A stretch of 64,000 nt of DNA from Streptomyces sp. NBC_01210 (GCF_036010325.1 NZ_CP108549.1:5642001-5706000); one strand, 5' to 3'. Positions 28,847 to 40,938 are shown, counted from the first letter of the stretch. Numbers and translations: made by a program. The notes: generated by a model not told the origin, from the sequence alone.

Positions 28847-29001
28847 ACACCTGGACACCTGCCGTACACCCGTTAGCGGGCGTTTTGGCTGTCGTTGCGC
28901 AGAGTCACAAGCATCACAGTGAGGTCACTTGAGCGATCCGAGGTTCCGCGCCCGTACTTCACCTCCGTAACCTGTGATCCCAAGGAAACGGGGCGGGGGA
29001 C

Positions 29002-30606
29002 GTGGAACACTCTCAGAGCACGGGCGCGGGTCTCTTGCTCGCCGGGCGTTACCGGCTGAGCGAGACGATCGGCACCGGCGGCATGGGCAAGGTCTGGCGC
29101 GCACACGACGAGGTGCTGCACCGGGTCGTCGCGGTCAAGGAGCTGACGGCGGGTCGGTATGCCTCCGAAGCCGACCGGATCGTCCTGCATGCCCGCACTC
29201 AGAAAGAGGCCCGGGCCGCCGCCAGGATCAGCCACCCCGGTGTCGTCACCGTCCATGACGTACTCGAGCACGACTCGCGCCCCTGGATCGTCATGCAGTA
29301 CGTCGACGGGCCTTCGCTCGCCGACGCGGCCAAGGAGTCCGGACGGATCCAGGCGCTCGAGGCCGCCCGCATCGGGCTGCACGTGCTGCGCGCGCTGGGT
29401 GCCGCGCACGCCGCCGGTGTGCTCCACCGGGACGTCAAGCCCGCCAACATACTGCTCAACCGCGACGGCCGGGTCCTGATCACCGACTTCGGTATCGCCG
29501 CGATCGAGGGCGACTCGACGATCACCCGTACCGGGGAAATAGTCGGATCCATCGACTACTTGGCTCCCGAGCGGGTGCGCGGCGCCGATCCGGGGCCCGC
29601 TTCCGACCTCTGGTCACTGGGCGCGACGCTCTATACGGCGGTGGAGGGCGAGTCGCCGTTCCGTCGCTCCTCGCCGCTCTCCACCATGCAGGCGGTGGTG
29701 GCCGAGGAGCCGCGCCACCCCGAGTCGGCCGGTCTGCTCACGCCCGTGATCATGGAGCTGCTGCGCAAGGATCCCGCCGCCCGCCCTTCGGCCGCCGAGG
29801 CCGAACGGATGCTGCTGGCGGCGATGGACGGCCGCGGGCCGGCCGCGAGGCAGCCGCAGGTGCCCACACAGCGGACGGCCCAGCGGAACGTGCGGCCCGA
29901 GACCGCCAGGATGCCCGCGCCGACGCGGCCCGCACCTGTCCCGGCCCCCGCCGACACCAATACCAACGCCAACACCACTGCTTCGGCGTCGGCACCGCGG
30001 CGCGGCGGCCGGCTGCGCATGGCGGCAATCGTCGTCGTACTCGCCGCCGTCGTCGGCGGCGGCGCGGGGCTGGCCGCCATGAAGTACGCGGGCGGCAAGA
30101 ACGGCTCGGAGAGTACGGGCACCCAGTCGACCCCGGACACCTCCCCGTCGGCGTCCGCACCGTCCGGCTGGCGCCGCGTCGTCGACCCGAAAGGCTTCAG
30201 CCTGCTGGTGCCGGACGGCTGGAAGCGCCAGACGGACGGCGACCAGATCGACTACACGCCCGACAACGGCCGTCACCGCATCCGGATCAGCAGCGACACC
30301 TCGCCGGACTTCGAGAATCCGTACATGCACATGCTGGACATGGAGAAGAGCCGCAAGGATCTGCCCGAGTACCAGAAGGTGAAGCTGCGCCCCAATACGT
30401 TCCGCGACCATACGAACTCCGCGCTCTGGGAGTTCTCGTGGACCGAGAAGACGGACTTCCCCGGCGAGCGGCGGGCCATCGACCAGATCTACTACGAGGA
30501 CGACGGCACGGAGTACGCGCTCTATATGGCGGGCCCGGCCAAGGACTGGGCGACGACTCGCGAACAGTTCGACACCATGCTCCGCGGCTGGCGGCCTCCG
30601 GCATGA
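29002..30606 (+). CDS. Transmembrane Ser/Thr protein kinase 3 of cluster
   Basis: 534 residues from GTG 29002. The kinase domain begins almost at once (LLLAGRYRLSETIGTGGMGKVW) and is complete: Lys46, Asp144 (HRDVKPAN) and Asp162 (DFGIAA), with YLAPERVRG in the activation segment. A Pro/Thr/Asn linker precedes one membrane segment at about 341-360. The extracellular domain (GWRRVVDPKGFSLLVPDGWKR, ending FDTMLRGWRPPA) is of the type shared by several kinases in this run. Membrane receptor kinase; the stimulus is unknown. The next kinase gene starts 29 bases on. Confidence 0.95.
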   Translation: MEHSQSTGAGLLLAGRYRLSETIGTGGMGKVWRAHDEVLHRVVAVKELTAGRYASEADRIVLHARTQKEARAAARISHPGVVTVHDVLEHDSRPWIVMQYVDGPSLADAAKESGRIQALEAARIGLHVLRALGAAHAAGVLHRDVKPANILLNRDGRVLITDFGIAAIEGDSTITRTGEIVGSIDYLAPERVRGADPGPASDLWSLGATLYTAVEGESPFRRSSPLSTMQAVVAEEPRHPESAGLLTPVIMELLRKDPAARPSAAEAERMLLAAMDGRGPAARQPQVPTQRTAQRNVRPETARMPAPTRPAPVPAPADTNTNANTTASASAPRRGGRLRMAAIVVVLAAVVGGGAGLAAMKYAGGKNGSESTGTQSTPDTSPSASAPSGWRRVVDPKGFSLLVPDGWKRQTDGDQIDYTPDNGRHRIRISSDTSPDFENPYMHMLDMEKSRKDLPEYQKVKLRPNTFRDHTNSALWEFSWTEKTDFPGERRAIDQIYYEDDGTEYALYMAGPAKDWATTREQFDTMLRGWRPPA

Positions 30607-30635
30607 TGGACGCAGGCTGATCGAGAGGGAGTTGC

Positions 30636-32249
30636 GTGTCCGAGGAATCGCGGCTGATCGCGGGCCGCTACCGGCTCCTGGACCGGCTTGGGCGCGGGGG
30701 CATGGGCACCGTGTGGCGTGCGGACGACGAGCTGCTGGGCCGTCGTGTCGCTGTCAAGGAGCTCCATCCGGACGACGGGAACTCCGGTCGTCCGGCGTCT
30801 CCGTACACGTCGTCGGCCGCACCCCTGCGCGAGGCCCGCGCCGTCGCCCGGGTCAAGCACCCGCATGTCATCGTCGTCCATGACGTGGTGGTGGACGACG
30901 GACTCGCGTACATCGTCATGGAATTGGTCGACGGCGGCTCACTCGCCGAACGGATCTCGCGCCGGGGTCCCCTCGATGCGGCGGAGGCGGCGCGGATGGG
31001 GCTCGCGCTGCTCGGCGCGCTACGTGCCGCGCACGGGCTCGGGGTGCTGCACCGGGATCTGAAGCCCGCCAACGTGCTGCTGGAGGAGTCCACCGGGCGG
31101 GTCGTCCTCACCGACTTCGGCATCGCGCACTTCGCCGGGGCCACCACGATCACCGAGTCGGGGTCGTTCGTCGGATCGCCCGAGTACACCGCGCCGGAGC
31201 GGATGTCGGGCGACACAGCCGGTCCCGAGTCCGATCTGTGGTCGCTCGGTGTGCTGCTGTGCGCGGCGCTGAGCGGTGAATCGCCGTTCCGCCGCGACTC
31301 CCTGGGCGGCATTCTGCACGCGGTCGTCGAGGACGAGATCCGTCCGCCCGCGCAGGCGGCCCCGCTGCTGCCCGTCGTCATGGGGCTCCTCGAGCGGGAC
31401 CCGGAGCGCCGGCTCGGTGCGACGGAGGCGGAGGATCTGTTGCGTACGTACATCACGACGGGCTCGCTGCCGGTGGTCGCGGCGCAGTACACACCCACCC
31501 GCCAGGACATGCCGCCCGCGTCCTCGCTCCGGCAGCCGGTCGCCGCGCCGGCGTCCGCGCCCCGCCGCCGTGCGCCGCTCCTGGTCGCCGCCGCCCTGGT
31601 CGCCGCGCTGGCCGGAGCGGGAGGGGCGGCCGCGGTGCTGCTGCAGGACGACAGGCCGGGCGGCGCACAGTCCGGAAGAACGCCGAGCCCTACGGCCGTG
31701 AGCAGTACGCCGCCGGTACGCACCGCACAGTCACCCGCCCCTGGCGCGAAGCCGACCCCCACGGTGACCGTCACCACCTCTGCCGCCGCCGCCAACAGGC
31801 CGGTGGCTCCGGACGGTTATCTCACCGTGGCCGACCCGGACGGCTTCGCGCTCGCCGTCCCCGAGGGCTTTGTCCGCTCCGAGGACGACAAACGGGTCTA
31901 CTTCATGGCGCCGGACAAGAGCGTCAGGATCGGCGTCCGGGTGCAGAACCCCGCCTCCGACGGGCCGCTCGGTTCGATGCGACGCTCGGACGCCGACGGC
32001 CCGAACACCAACCCCGGCTACCGCGACGGCAAGGTCACCCCGACCACGCACAACGGACTGTCCGCCGCGCTCTGGGAGTTCACCTGGAACGGCTACTCCC
32101 AGGCCGAGGGACCCCGGCACACGTACGACATCTGCTGGGACGAGGACGGCACGATGTACGACGTCTGGGTCTCGGCGCCGGTCGGCCGACTCGACGAGGC
32201 GCGACGGCACTTCGACACCGCGCTCGACTCCTTCACGACGCACAGATGA
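30636..32249 (+). CDS. Transmembrane Ser/Thr protein kinase 4 of cluster
   Basis: 537 residues from GTG 30636, with GAGAGGGAG upstream. Complete kinase domain starting at residue 5: Gly loop GRGGMGTVW, Lys41, Asp141 (HRDLKPAN), Asp160 (DFGIAH), YTAPERMSG. Membrane segment at about 313-333, then a Pro/Thr linker and an extracellular domain (GYLTVADPDGFALAVPEGFVR, later LWEFTWNGY) closely parallel to that of the preceding kinase. The 29-base gap to the preceding gene suggests co-transcription. Confidence 0.95.
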   Translation: MSEESRLIAGRYRLLDRLGRGGMGTVWRADDELLGRRVAVKELHPDDGNSGRPASPYTSSAAPLREARAVARVKHPHVIVVHDVVVDDGLAYIVMELVDGGSLAERISRRGPLDAAEAARMGLALLGALRAAHGLGVLHRDLKPANVLLEESTGRVVLTDFGIAHFAGATTITESGSFVGSPEYTAPERMSGDTAGPESDLWSLGVLLCAALSGESPFRRDSLGGILHAVVEDEIRPPAQAAPLLPVVMGLLERDPERRLGATEAEDLLRTYITTGSLPVVAAQYTPTRQDMPPASSLRQPVAAPASAPRRRAPLLVAAALVAALAGAGGAAAVLLQDDRPGGAQSGRTPSPTAVSSTPPVRTAQSPAPGAKPTPTVTVTTSAAAANRPVAPDGYLTVADPDGFALAVPEGFVRSEDDKRVYFMAPDKSVRIGVRVQNPASDGPLGSMRRSDADGPNTNPGYRDGKVTPTTHNGLSAALWEFTWNGYSQAEGPRHTYDICWDEDGTMYDVWVSAPVGRLDEARRHFDTALDSFTTHR

Positions 32250-32328
32250 CGCGCGGACACGGTCACGGGTCTGCATCCGCTCCGCTGGGCCGGTGGTATC
32301 CACATCCACCTATGGCCAGGATGTGAGC

Positions 32329-34046
32329 ATGACCAACGATGGGGGACGGGCGAACGAGCCCACCAGCTATGGACTCCGGCCGCCGAACGCCGCGCAGGTG
32401 CCATCGCAGGGCGGCGCGTACCGGCCCACGCAGGCATCCGAGCTGCCCGGTTCCGGCTCTGGAGATGCCTCCGATTCCGGCGCCGGTTCCGGTTCGGGCG
32501 TCGGCGTCGGTTCGGGCGCCGGGACCGATCCCGAGGTGGGCCGTCTGATCGGCGGTCGCTACCGCCTCGTCTCGCGCCTCGGACACGGCGGAATGGGCAC
32601 GGTCTGGCGGGCCCGCGACGAGATCGTGGACCGCGACGTCGCGGTCAAGGAGCCACGCCTGCCGGACCATGTGAACGAGCGCGAGCGGGACAAGGTCCAT
32701 CTGCGGATGCAGCGTGAGGCGCGCGCCGCCGCCCGGATCGAGCACCCTTCCGTCGTCACCATGCACGACGTGGTGATCGAGGACGCCAAACCGTGGATCG
32801 TCATGGAGCTGGTGCACGGCCAGTCGCTCGCCGACCGGCTGCAGGACGGGACGCTCGACGTTCGTGAGGCGGCCAGGATCGGTCTCGCCGTACTCGGCGC
32901 GCTCTCCGCGGCCCACGAGGCCGGCGTGCTGCATCGCGATGTCAAACCGGACAACGTCCTGCTGGGGCGCGGCGACCGGGTCGTACTGACCGACTTCGGT
33001 ATCGCGCAGATCGAGGGCGAGCAGGGGCTGACGGAGACCGGGGCCTTCGTCGGGTCGCCGGAGTTCATCGCGCCGGAGCGGGTGCTGGGTCAGCAGCCGG
33101 GTCCCGAGTCGGATCTGTGGTCGCTGGGTGTGGTGCTGTACGCGGCGGTCGAGGGCATGTCCCCGTACCGCCGCTCCAACAGCCCCGCGACGCTGCAGGC
33201 GGTGCTCTCCGCCGAGCCGCAGACGCCCGCTCGCGGTTCCGGGGCCTTCGGCACGCTGGTGATGCAACTGCTGCGCAAGGACCCGGCGATGCGGCCGGAC
33301 GCCGCGGAGATCCGGCAGACGCTGGAGACGGTGGCGCGGCCACCGCAGGTTCCGCTCGATGCGACGAGGCTTCTGGCGGGCGCACCCGGCCAGGGCGCCG
33401 GCAGTCCGGCCGGGCGTGGCAGCCGGTGGGTGCCGCCGGTGCTGCAGGGCAACCGGCCGGCGCAGTTCGGTCTCGGCGGCGGGGTGCTCGCGGTGGCTGT
33501 CGCCCTGGTCCTGATCTTCGCCGATCCCTTCGGCGGCGACGGGATCCCGGAGGGCTGGGAGGTGCGCCCGGACCGTGAGGTCGTCTCGGCGAGCATCGCC
33601 GTTCCGGCGGAGTACGAGCGGGTCGAGGGCGACGGCGGCAACAGCGTCACGTACTGGGATCCGAGCGGTGTCTTCCAGGTCTACATGGAGCGCATCGAGA
33701 CCAAGACCGTGGAGGGCGAGCTCAAGCCGGAGGCCGACGTGTGGCGGCAGTACTACGAGAAGGGCGGCAAGGACGGCACCGAGATCAAGGACCAGGAGGT
33801 GAGGTCCTCGTCCACGACGCAGCAGGGCAGGAAGGCGTTCGACACGCTTGTCGACTATGTGCAGTTCAGCGACTCGAACGACGACCCGATCCGGTACCGC
33901 TGGCACGAACGCGTCGTCGGCACGGGCAAGGGCGCGGACGAGGTCTACTGGCGGCTGCGGGTGGCCGGGCCCGCGGAGGGCTGGGCGGCGAGGGAGGGCA
34001 CCAAGCTCTTCGACGGGGTCGTCAAGCATCTGAAGATCCAGGATCT

Positions 34047-34050
<4 letters not shown>
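32329..34050 (+). CDS. Transmembrane Ser/Thr protein kinase 5 of cluster
   Basis: 573 residues from ATG 32329 (alternative GTG two codons earlier). A 70-residue Ser/Gly-rich head precedes the kinase domain: Gly loop GHGGMGTVW, Lys107, Asp204 (HRDVKPDN), Asp222 (DFGIAQ), FIAPERVLG. Membrane segment at about 382-402 (LAVAVALVLIFA), then an extracellular domain (GWEVRPDREVVSASIAVPAEY, ending LFDGVVKHLKIQDL). The activation segment GEQGLTETGAFVGSPEF contains several Thr/Ser candidates for autophosphorylation. Its stop overlaps the next start (GTGA). Confidence 0.94.
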
Positions 34051-35687
<1,637 letters not shown>

Positions 35688-36083
35688 AGTGGCTGACGGA
35701 CGGCGGCCCGCGCGCGGGTGGGTTCACCGCGTCCGAGGCGAAGGGCACCGTCGTGCCGGCCAACCACCACGGCGTCGACGCGGCCCTGCTCGACGTGACG
35801 TACTTCGCGCAGGAGGGCGACACTGCGCGTCCCGTCCACCGCCTGGCGTTCTACGTCGTCACCGAGGCCGGCGAGCGCTGCACGGTGCTCGTCGAGATGC
35901 CCAAGGGCGGCAAGGAAGAGGCTGCCGGGCAAGATCTGTTCCGCGGCGTACGGAAGCGGTTGAAACTCGGAAAAGCCGAGACAAGCCCCTGATCAGGCCT
36001 TATCTGCCAGTGATCGCTGGCGCGATGGTGAGGGCCTGGTGAAAAGCCGTTACCGACGGGTACCCAAAGTTCCGGATGCGGCA

Positions 36084-36089
36084 TACTCT
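36084..36089 (+). promoter_or_regulatory. Candidate -10 box of a leaderless promoter
   Basis: TACTCT ends seven bases before the ATG at 36097, and no ribosome binding site is present. This suggests that transcription begins at or next to the start codon. Confidence 0.45.
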
Positions 36090-36096
36090 CGCCCCC

Positions 36097-37713
36097 ATGA
36101 CGGACTCGCAGGCCCCCGCCGCCGCCCCCGGCACCAACCCGACAGCCGCCGCGCCGGCCGGTGCGCGCACCGCAGCCGATGTGGTCACCCCCGAGGTGGT
36201 CGCCCAGCTCACCCGTGGTGTGGTCGGCTCCGGCCGTACCGCCAACCACACCCCGTTCACCGGGGAGAAGCTGGCGGACCTGCCCGAGTCCACCCCCCAG
36301 GACGTGGCGGAGGCCTTCGAACGCGCCCGCGCCGCCCAGCCCGCCTGGGCCGCGACGCCGGCCCGCGCCCGCGCCGCCGTCCTGCTGCGCTTCCACGACC
36401 TGGTCCTGGAGCGCCAGGCCGAAGTCCTCGACCTCATCCAGCTGGAGACCGGCAAGGCCCGGCTGCACGCGCACGAAGAGGTCCTGGCCGTCGCCGTCGC
36501 CGCCCGCCACTACGGCCGCAAGGCGCCCGCCTATCTGAAGCCCAAGCGCCATACCGGTGTCGTTCCCGTCCTCACCAAGACCACCGAACTGCGTCAGCCG
36601 CGCGGCGTCATCGGCCAGATCGCGCCCTGGAACTATCCGTTGGAGCTCTCCGTCGGCGATGCGCTGCCCGCGTTCGTCTCCGGCAACGCCGTCGTGATGA
36701 AGCCCGACACCGAGACCGCGCTCACCGCGCTGTGGGCCCGCGATCTGCTCATCGAGGCGGGTCTGCCCGCCGGTGTCTTCCAGGTCGTCCTCGGCGAAGG
36801 GCCGGTCGTCGGCCCCGAGGTCGTCAAGCACGCCGACTATGTCTCCTTCACCGGCTCCACCCGCACCGGCCGCGAGGTCGCCCAGGGCGCCGCGGCCCGC
36901 CTGGTCGGTGTCTCCCTCGAACTCGGCGGCAAGAACGCCATGCTGGTGCTGAAGGACGCGGACATCGAGAAGGCCGCGGCCGGAGCGGTACGCGCCTGCT
37001 TCTCCTCCGCCGGCCAGCTGTGCATCTCCATCGAGCGGTTGTACGTGCACGAGTCGATCGCCGACGCGTTCGTGGAGCGCTTCGCCACCCGTACGAAGGC
37101 GATGCGCCTCGGCAAGTCCCTCGCGTACGGCGCCGACATGGGCTCGCTCGTCGGCGAGCGCCAGCTGGAGACCGTCACCCGCCATGTCGAGGAGGCCGTC
37201 GCCAAGGGCGCGACGCTCGTCGCGGGCGGCGTCGCCCGCCCCGACATCGGCCCGCTGTTCTACGAGCCGACCATCCTCGACGGCGTCGAGGCGCCGATGG
37301 CAGTCTGCACCGAGGAGACCTTCGGCCCGGTCGTCTCCATCTACCGCTTCACGGACGAGGACAAGGTCGTCGAGCAGGCGAACGCCACTCCGTACGGGCT
37401 GAATTCGAGCGTCTGGACCAAGGACGGCAAGCGCGGCCACGCGGTCGCGGCGAAGCTGCGCACCGGCACGGTCAACATCAATGAGGGCTACGCCCCGGCG
37501 TACGGCAGCGTGCAGTCCCCGATGGGCGGCATGAAGGACTCCGGCCTCAGTCGGCGGCACGGCTCCGAGGGCATCCTCAAGTACACCGAGGCACAGACCG
37601 TCGCCCAGCAGCGACTGATGCCGCTGGGGCCGTCGTTCGGTATGGACGACGAGAAGTACGCCGCGTTCATGAGCCTCAGCCTGAAGGCGATGAAGGCCCT
37701 GCGCCTGCGCTAG
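36097..37713 (+). CDS. Succinate-semialdehyde dehydrogenase-type aldehyde dehydrogenase
   Basis: 538 residues; ATG 36097. NAD(P)-dependent aldehyde dehydrogenase with the standard motifs in order: IAPWNYPLELS, the Asn-containing substrate region; FTGSTRTGREVA, the cofactor region; catalytic Glu in VSLELGGKNAM; catalytic Cys in SSAGQLCISIERL; and TEETFGPVVSIYRF. The sequence matches the actinobacterial succinate-semialdehyde dehydrogenase group, which feeds GABA-derived carbon into the TCA cycle; other aldehydes remain possible. A GMC oxidoreductase gene follows 28 bases later and could be co-transcribed. Confidence 0.92.
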   Translation: MTDSQAPAAAPGTNPTAAAPAGARTAADVVTPEVVAQLTRGVVGSGRTANHTPFTGEKLADLPESTPQDVAEAFERARAAQPAWAATPARARAAVLLRFHDLVLERQAEVLDLIQLETGKARLHAHEEVLAVAVAARHYGRKAPAYLKPKRHTGVVPVLTKTTELRQPRGVIGQIAPWNYPLELSVGDALPAFVSGNAVVMKPDTETALTALWARDLLIEAGLPAGVFQVVLGEGPVVGPEVVKHADYVSFTGSTRTGREVAQGAAARLVGVSLELGGKNAMLVLKDADIEKAAAGAVRACFSSAGQLCISIERLYVHESIADAFVERFATRTKAMRLGKSLAYGADMGSLVGERQLETVTRHVEEAVAKGATLVAGGVARPDIGPLFYEPTILDGVEAPMAVCTEETFGPVVSIYRFTDEDKVVEQANATPYGLNSSVWTKDGKRGHAVAAKLRTGTVNINEGYAPAYGSVQSPMGGMKDSGLSRRHGSEGILKYTEAQTVAQQRLMPLGPSFGMDDEKYAAFMSLSLKAMKALRLR

Positions 37714-37741
37714 TTTCCGCTGTATTCGTACGAGGAGAGCC

Positions 37742-39595
37742 ATGTCCCAGGTACCCCCTGCCCAGAATCAGGCCGCCGAGAGTGACGAACAACTGCTCTC
37801 CGAAGCGGTCTCCGACCAGGCCTTCGACCCGGCGTACGACTACGACGTCATCGTCGTCGGCTCGGGCTTCGGCGGTTCGGTCACCGCGCTGCGGCTGACC
37901 GAGAAGGGCTACCGGGTCGGGGTCCTGGAGGCGGGCCGCCGCTTCACCCGCGAGACCCTGCCCAAGAACTCCTGGGACATCAAGAACTATCTGTGGGCGC
38001 CCCCGCTCGGCCTGTACGGGATCCAGCGCGTGCATCTGCTCGGCAAGGTGATGGTGCTGGCGGGCGCGGGTGTCGGCGGCGGCTCGCTCAACTACGCCAA
38101 CACGCTGTACGTACCGCCCGCTCCCTTCTTCGAGGACCCGCAGTGGAAGGACATCACTGACTGGCAGGACGAGCTGTCGCCGTATTACGACCAGGCCAAG
38201 CGGATGCTGGGCGTACGGCTCAACCCGACGATGACCCCCTCCGACGTGCATCTCAAGGCGACGGCGCAGGCGATGGGCGTCGGCGACAGTTTCCACATGG
38301 CCCCGGTCGGCGTCTTCTTCGGCGACGGCGAGGACGCCGACGGTACGTCGAAGGCCGGTCCGGGCTCGACGGTCGAGGACCCGTACTTCGGGGGCGCGGG
38401 CCCGTCGCGCAAGGCGTGCACCGAGTGCGGCGAGTGCATGACGGGCTGCCGGCACGGCGCGAAGAACACCCTCAACGAGAACTACCTCTACCTGGCCGAG
38501 AAGGCCGGGGCCGTCATCCACCCGATGACGACGGTCGCCTCGATCAGCGAGGACCCGGAGGGCGGCTTCCACGTCACGACGGTCCCGACGGACGCCCGCA
38601 AGAAGGCCGAGCCGAAGCTGCTGAGGGCCGGGCGGGTGGTCGTGGCGGCGGGCACGTACGGCACCCAGACCCTGCTGCACACCATGAAGGACCAGGGCCT
38701 GCTGCCGCATATCTCGGCCCGGCTCGGCGAGCTGACCCGTACCAACTCCGAGGCGATCGTCGGCGCCCAGACCGACAACCGCCGCTACCGCAAGCGGCAT
38801 GGCGTGGACAAGGTCGACTTCACACGCGGAGTGGCGATCACGTCCTCGGTCCACCCCGACGAGAACACCCATATCGAGCCTGTCCGCTACGGCAGGGGCT
38901 CGAACGCGATGGGTGGGATGACGATCCTCCAGGTTCCGTACAGTGCGCGGGCGCGGGTCGCCGGCTGGTTCGGGAATATGGCCAGGCACCCCTGGCTCGC
39001 GGTCCGCGCGCTCTCCAACCGCCGCTGGTCGGAGCGGACCATCATCGGGCTGGTCATGCAGTCGCTGGACAACTCGCTGACCACGTACCGCAAGCCGGGC
39101 GGCATCGGAAAGGGCCTGCTCACCGCGCGCCAGGGCCATGGGGCACCGAACCCGAACCAGATTCCCGAGGCGACGCGCGCGGCCTCGCTGCTCGCCGAGG
39201 AGATCAACGGCTTCGCGGGGTCCAACATCGGCGAGCTGATGGGCACCCCGCTGACGGCCCACTTCCTGGGCGGCTGCCCGATCGGCGCCTCGGCAGAGGA
39301 AGGCGTCATCGATCCGTACCACCGGCTCTACGGCCACCCGGGCATCTCGGTCGTCGACGGCGCGGCGGTCTCGGCGAACCTCGGTGTCAACCCGTCCCTG
39401 ACCATTACGGCGCAGGCCGAGCGGGCGATGTCGTTCTGGCCCAACAAGGGCGAGGAGGACCCGCGTCCGGAACAGGGCGCGGCATACGAACGGCTGGCGG
39501 CGGTCGCGCCGAAGTCGCCGACGGTCCCGGAGGAGGCGTTCGGCGCGCTGAAGCTGCCGTTCCTGGGCATCCCGGCGGTCCCGCCGAAGAAGTGA
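37742..39595 (+). CDS. GMC-family FAD oxidoreductase with Cys cluster
   Basis: 617 residues; ATG 37742 with GAGGAGAG upstream. FAD motif VVGSGFGGSVTALRLTEKGY at about residues 38-57, a second FAD-contact segment AGAGVGGGSLNYANTL, and a C-terminal GMC signature (LGGCPIG, DGAAVSANLGVNPSLTITA). Mid-protein there is a C-x2-C-x2-C-x3-C motif (CTECGECMTGC), the spacing of a 4Fe-4S site, as seen in some cholesterol-oxidase-like members. Probably oxidises an alcohol or steroid-like substrate; unproven. A strong terminator follows. Confidence 0.9.
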   Translation: MSQVPPAQNQAAESDEQLLSEAVSDQAFDPAYDYDVIVVGSGFGGSVTALRLTEKGYRVGVLEAGRRFTRETLPKNSWDIKNYLWAPPLGLYGIQRVHLLGKVMVLAGAGVGGGSLNYANTLYVPPAPFFEDPQWKDITDWQDELSPYYDQAKRMLGVRLNPTMTPSDVHLKATAQAMGVGDSFHMAPVGVFFGDGEDADGTSKAGPGSTVEDPYFGGAGPSRKACTECGECMTGCRHGAKNTLNENYLYLAEKAGAVIHPMTTVASISEDPEGGFHVTTVPTDARKKAEPKLLRAGRVVVAAGTYGTQTLLHTMKDQGLLPHISARLGELTRTNSEAIVGAQTDNRRYRKRHGVDKVDFTRGVAITSSVHPDENTHIEPVRYGRGSNAMGGMTILQVPYSARARVAGWFGNMARHPWLAVRALSNRRWSERTIIGLVMQSLDNSLTTYRKPGGIGKGLLTARQGHGAPNPNQIPEATRAASLLAEEINGFAGSNIGELMGTPLTAHFLGGCPIGASAEEGVIDPYHRLYGHPGISVVDGAAVSANLGVNPSLTITAQAERAMSFWPNKGEEDPRPEQGAAYERLAAVAPKSPTVPEEAFGALKLPFLGIPAVPPKK

Positions 39596-39647
39596 CCCGG
39601 CCTCCGGACGTCGTACGAAGGCCGGAGGTACGAAGGCTGGAACGCGC

Positions 39648-39685
39648 GAAGGCCGCTGCACCCCCCTCCGAGTGCAGCGGCCTTC
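39648..39685. terminator. Bidirectional terminator after the GMC oxidoreductase gene
   Basis: GAAGGCCGCTGCA, 12-base loop, TGCAGCGGCCTTC: a perfect 13-bp stem between convergent genes. Confidence 0.88.
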
Positions 39686-39703
39686 TGGCGTGTGGGCCCG
39701 GTG

Positions 39704-40690
39704 TTACGCGGTGGCGTCGCCGCTGCGGCGGCGCTTCATCGCGAAGACGACACCGGCACCGGCGACGATGGCGATGCCACCGGCGATACCGACGGTCGGC
39801 AGCATGGAGCTGGAACCGGTCTCGGCGAGTTTGCCGGTGACCGGGATCTCCTTGGAGCCACCCTGCGGCTTGACGTCCTTCGGCTTCTCACCGCTCGGCT
39901 TGGCGTCGTCGACGTCGCCCGCGCTGCTGCCGGCCTTGAGAACGTCGAACTCGTAGAACTCGCTGTCCTCGAAGCAGTCCTCGCCCTTGTCGTAACCGCC
40001 GGCGGCGAGGGCGATGCCCTTGCCCGCAGGGGCCGCCTTGTCGATGCGAACGCGCAGCTTGATCGAGCGCTTCTCGGCCTTCTTGAGGTCGATCACGTCG
40101 AAGTAGAAGCCGTTGTTCATTCCGGAGAGGTTGCCGCCCGCCTTCCACTCACCGGACGACTTGTCGAAGTACTCGAAGTGCGCGTACTTCTCGATCAGGC
40201 GGTCCTGCTCGCCGCCGATCAGGTCGTCCTCGTACGAGGCGAAGGTGAAGAGACCGAAGTTCTCGATCTTCTCCGTGCTGTTGTTCTTGACGTCCAGGCT
40301 GAACTTCTTCCAGCCACCGCCCGCGACGATCTTGTTCGGGAAGCCGGAGAGCTTCACGTCGACCGCGGACGCCTTGCACTCGAAGTCCGGGTCCTCGTCG
40401 CCCTCGCCCGGCTCGCCGGCGGTGGCGCTCGGCGTCGCGGCGGCCGAGCTCGCGGGGGTGCTCGGCGTCGCGGCGGGCGAGCTCGGGGTGTTGGCCGGCG
40501 CGCTCGGCGTCGTGGCCGGGGTGCTGCTCGGCGCCTCCGACGGGGCGCTCGGCGACTGGGACGGGGTGGTGCTCGCCGTCTCGGTCGGCGTCGGCGACGG
40601 GTCCGCGAACGCGGCCGGAGCCGACAGGAGCGCGGCGGGTGCTATGACAGCGGTCGCTGCAGCGACGGCCATAGCGCGGCGAAGCTTCAT
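39704..40690 (-). CDS. Sortase-anchored surface protein (LAETG)
   Basis: 328 residues; ATG 40690 with TGAGG upstream. Signal peptide with basic start (MKLRRAM) and cleavage near AAFADPS. A Ser/Thr/Pro/Ala-rich stalk of about 85 residues follows, then a globular domain of about 150 residues with two Cys (FECKASAV and GEDCFEDSE). The C-terminus carries LAETG, a hydrophobic helix and MKRRRSG: a complete sortase sorting signal of the LAxTG type used by actinobacterial class E sortases. The protein would be linked to peptidoglycan. No sortase gene is in the window; the domain's function is unknown. Confidence 0.9.
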   Translation of the reverse strand: MKLRRAMAVAAATAVIAPAALLSAPAAFADPSPTPTETASTTPSQSPSAPSEAPSSTPATTPSAPANTPSSPAATPSTPASSAAATPSATAGEPGEGDEDPDFECKASAVDVKLSGFPNKIVAGGGWKKFSLDVKNNSTEKIENFGLFTFASYEDDLIGGEQDRLIEKYAHFEYFDKSSGEWKAGGNLSGMNNGFYFDVIDLKKAEKRSIKLRVRIDKAAPAGKGIALAAGGYDKGEDCFEDSEFYEFDVLKAGSSAGDVDDAKPSGEKPKDVKPQGGSKEIPVTGKLAETGSSSMLPTVGIAGGIAIVAGAGVVFAMKRRRSGDATA

Positions 40691-40938
40691 TAAGACCTCA
40701 GTGAAGTCCGGCGTACCGCATGACGCGGCACGGAGTCTGGAGGGCCTACCGAGGTGGGGGTACACGGGTGAGGCCGTTGTTTCGCATGCATGACCTGTGA
40801 CCAGCATGAATAGTTGCCCTGAGACTCACAGAATCTTTATGTGACAGCCGTCACACGCAACCTTCTCCTCCTGGCCCGGGTCGAACTCGTCGTGCCTTCC
40901 GGTCCCTTGCCGTCCCCCGGCAACTTCAACACCCACTG

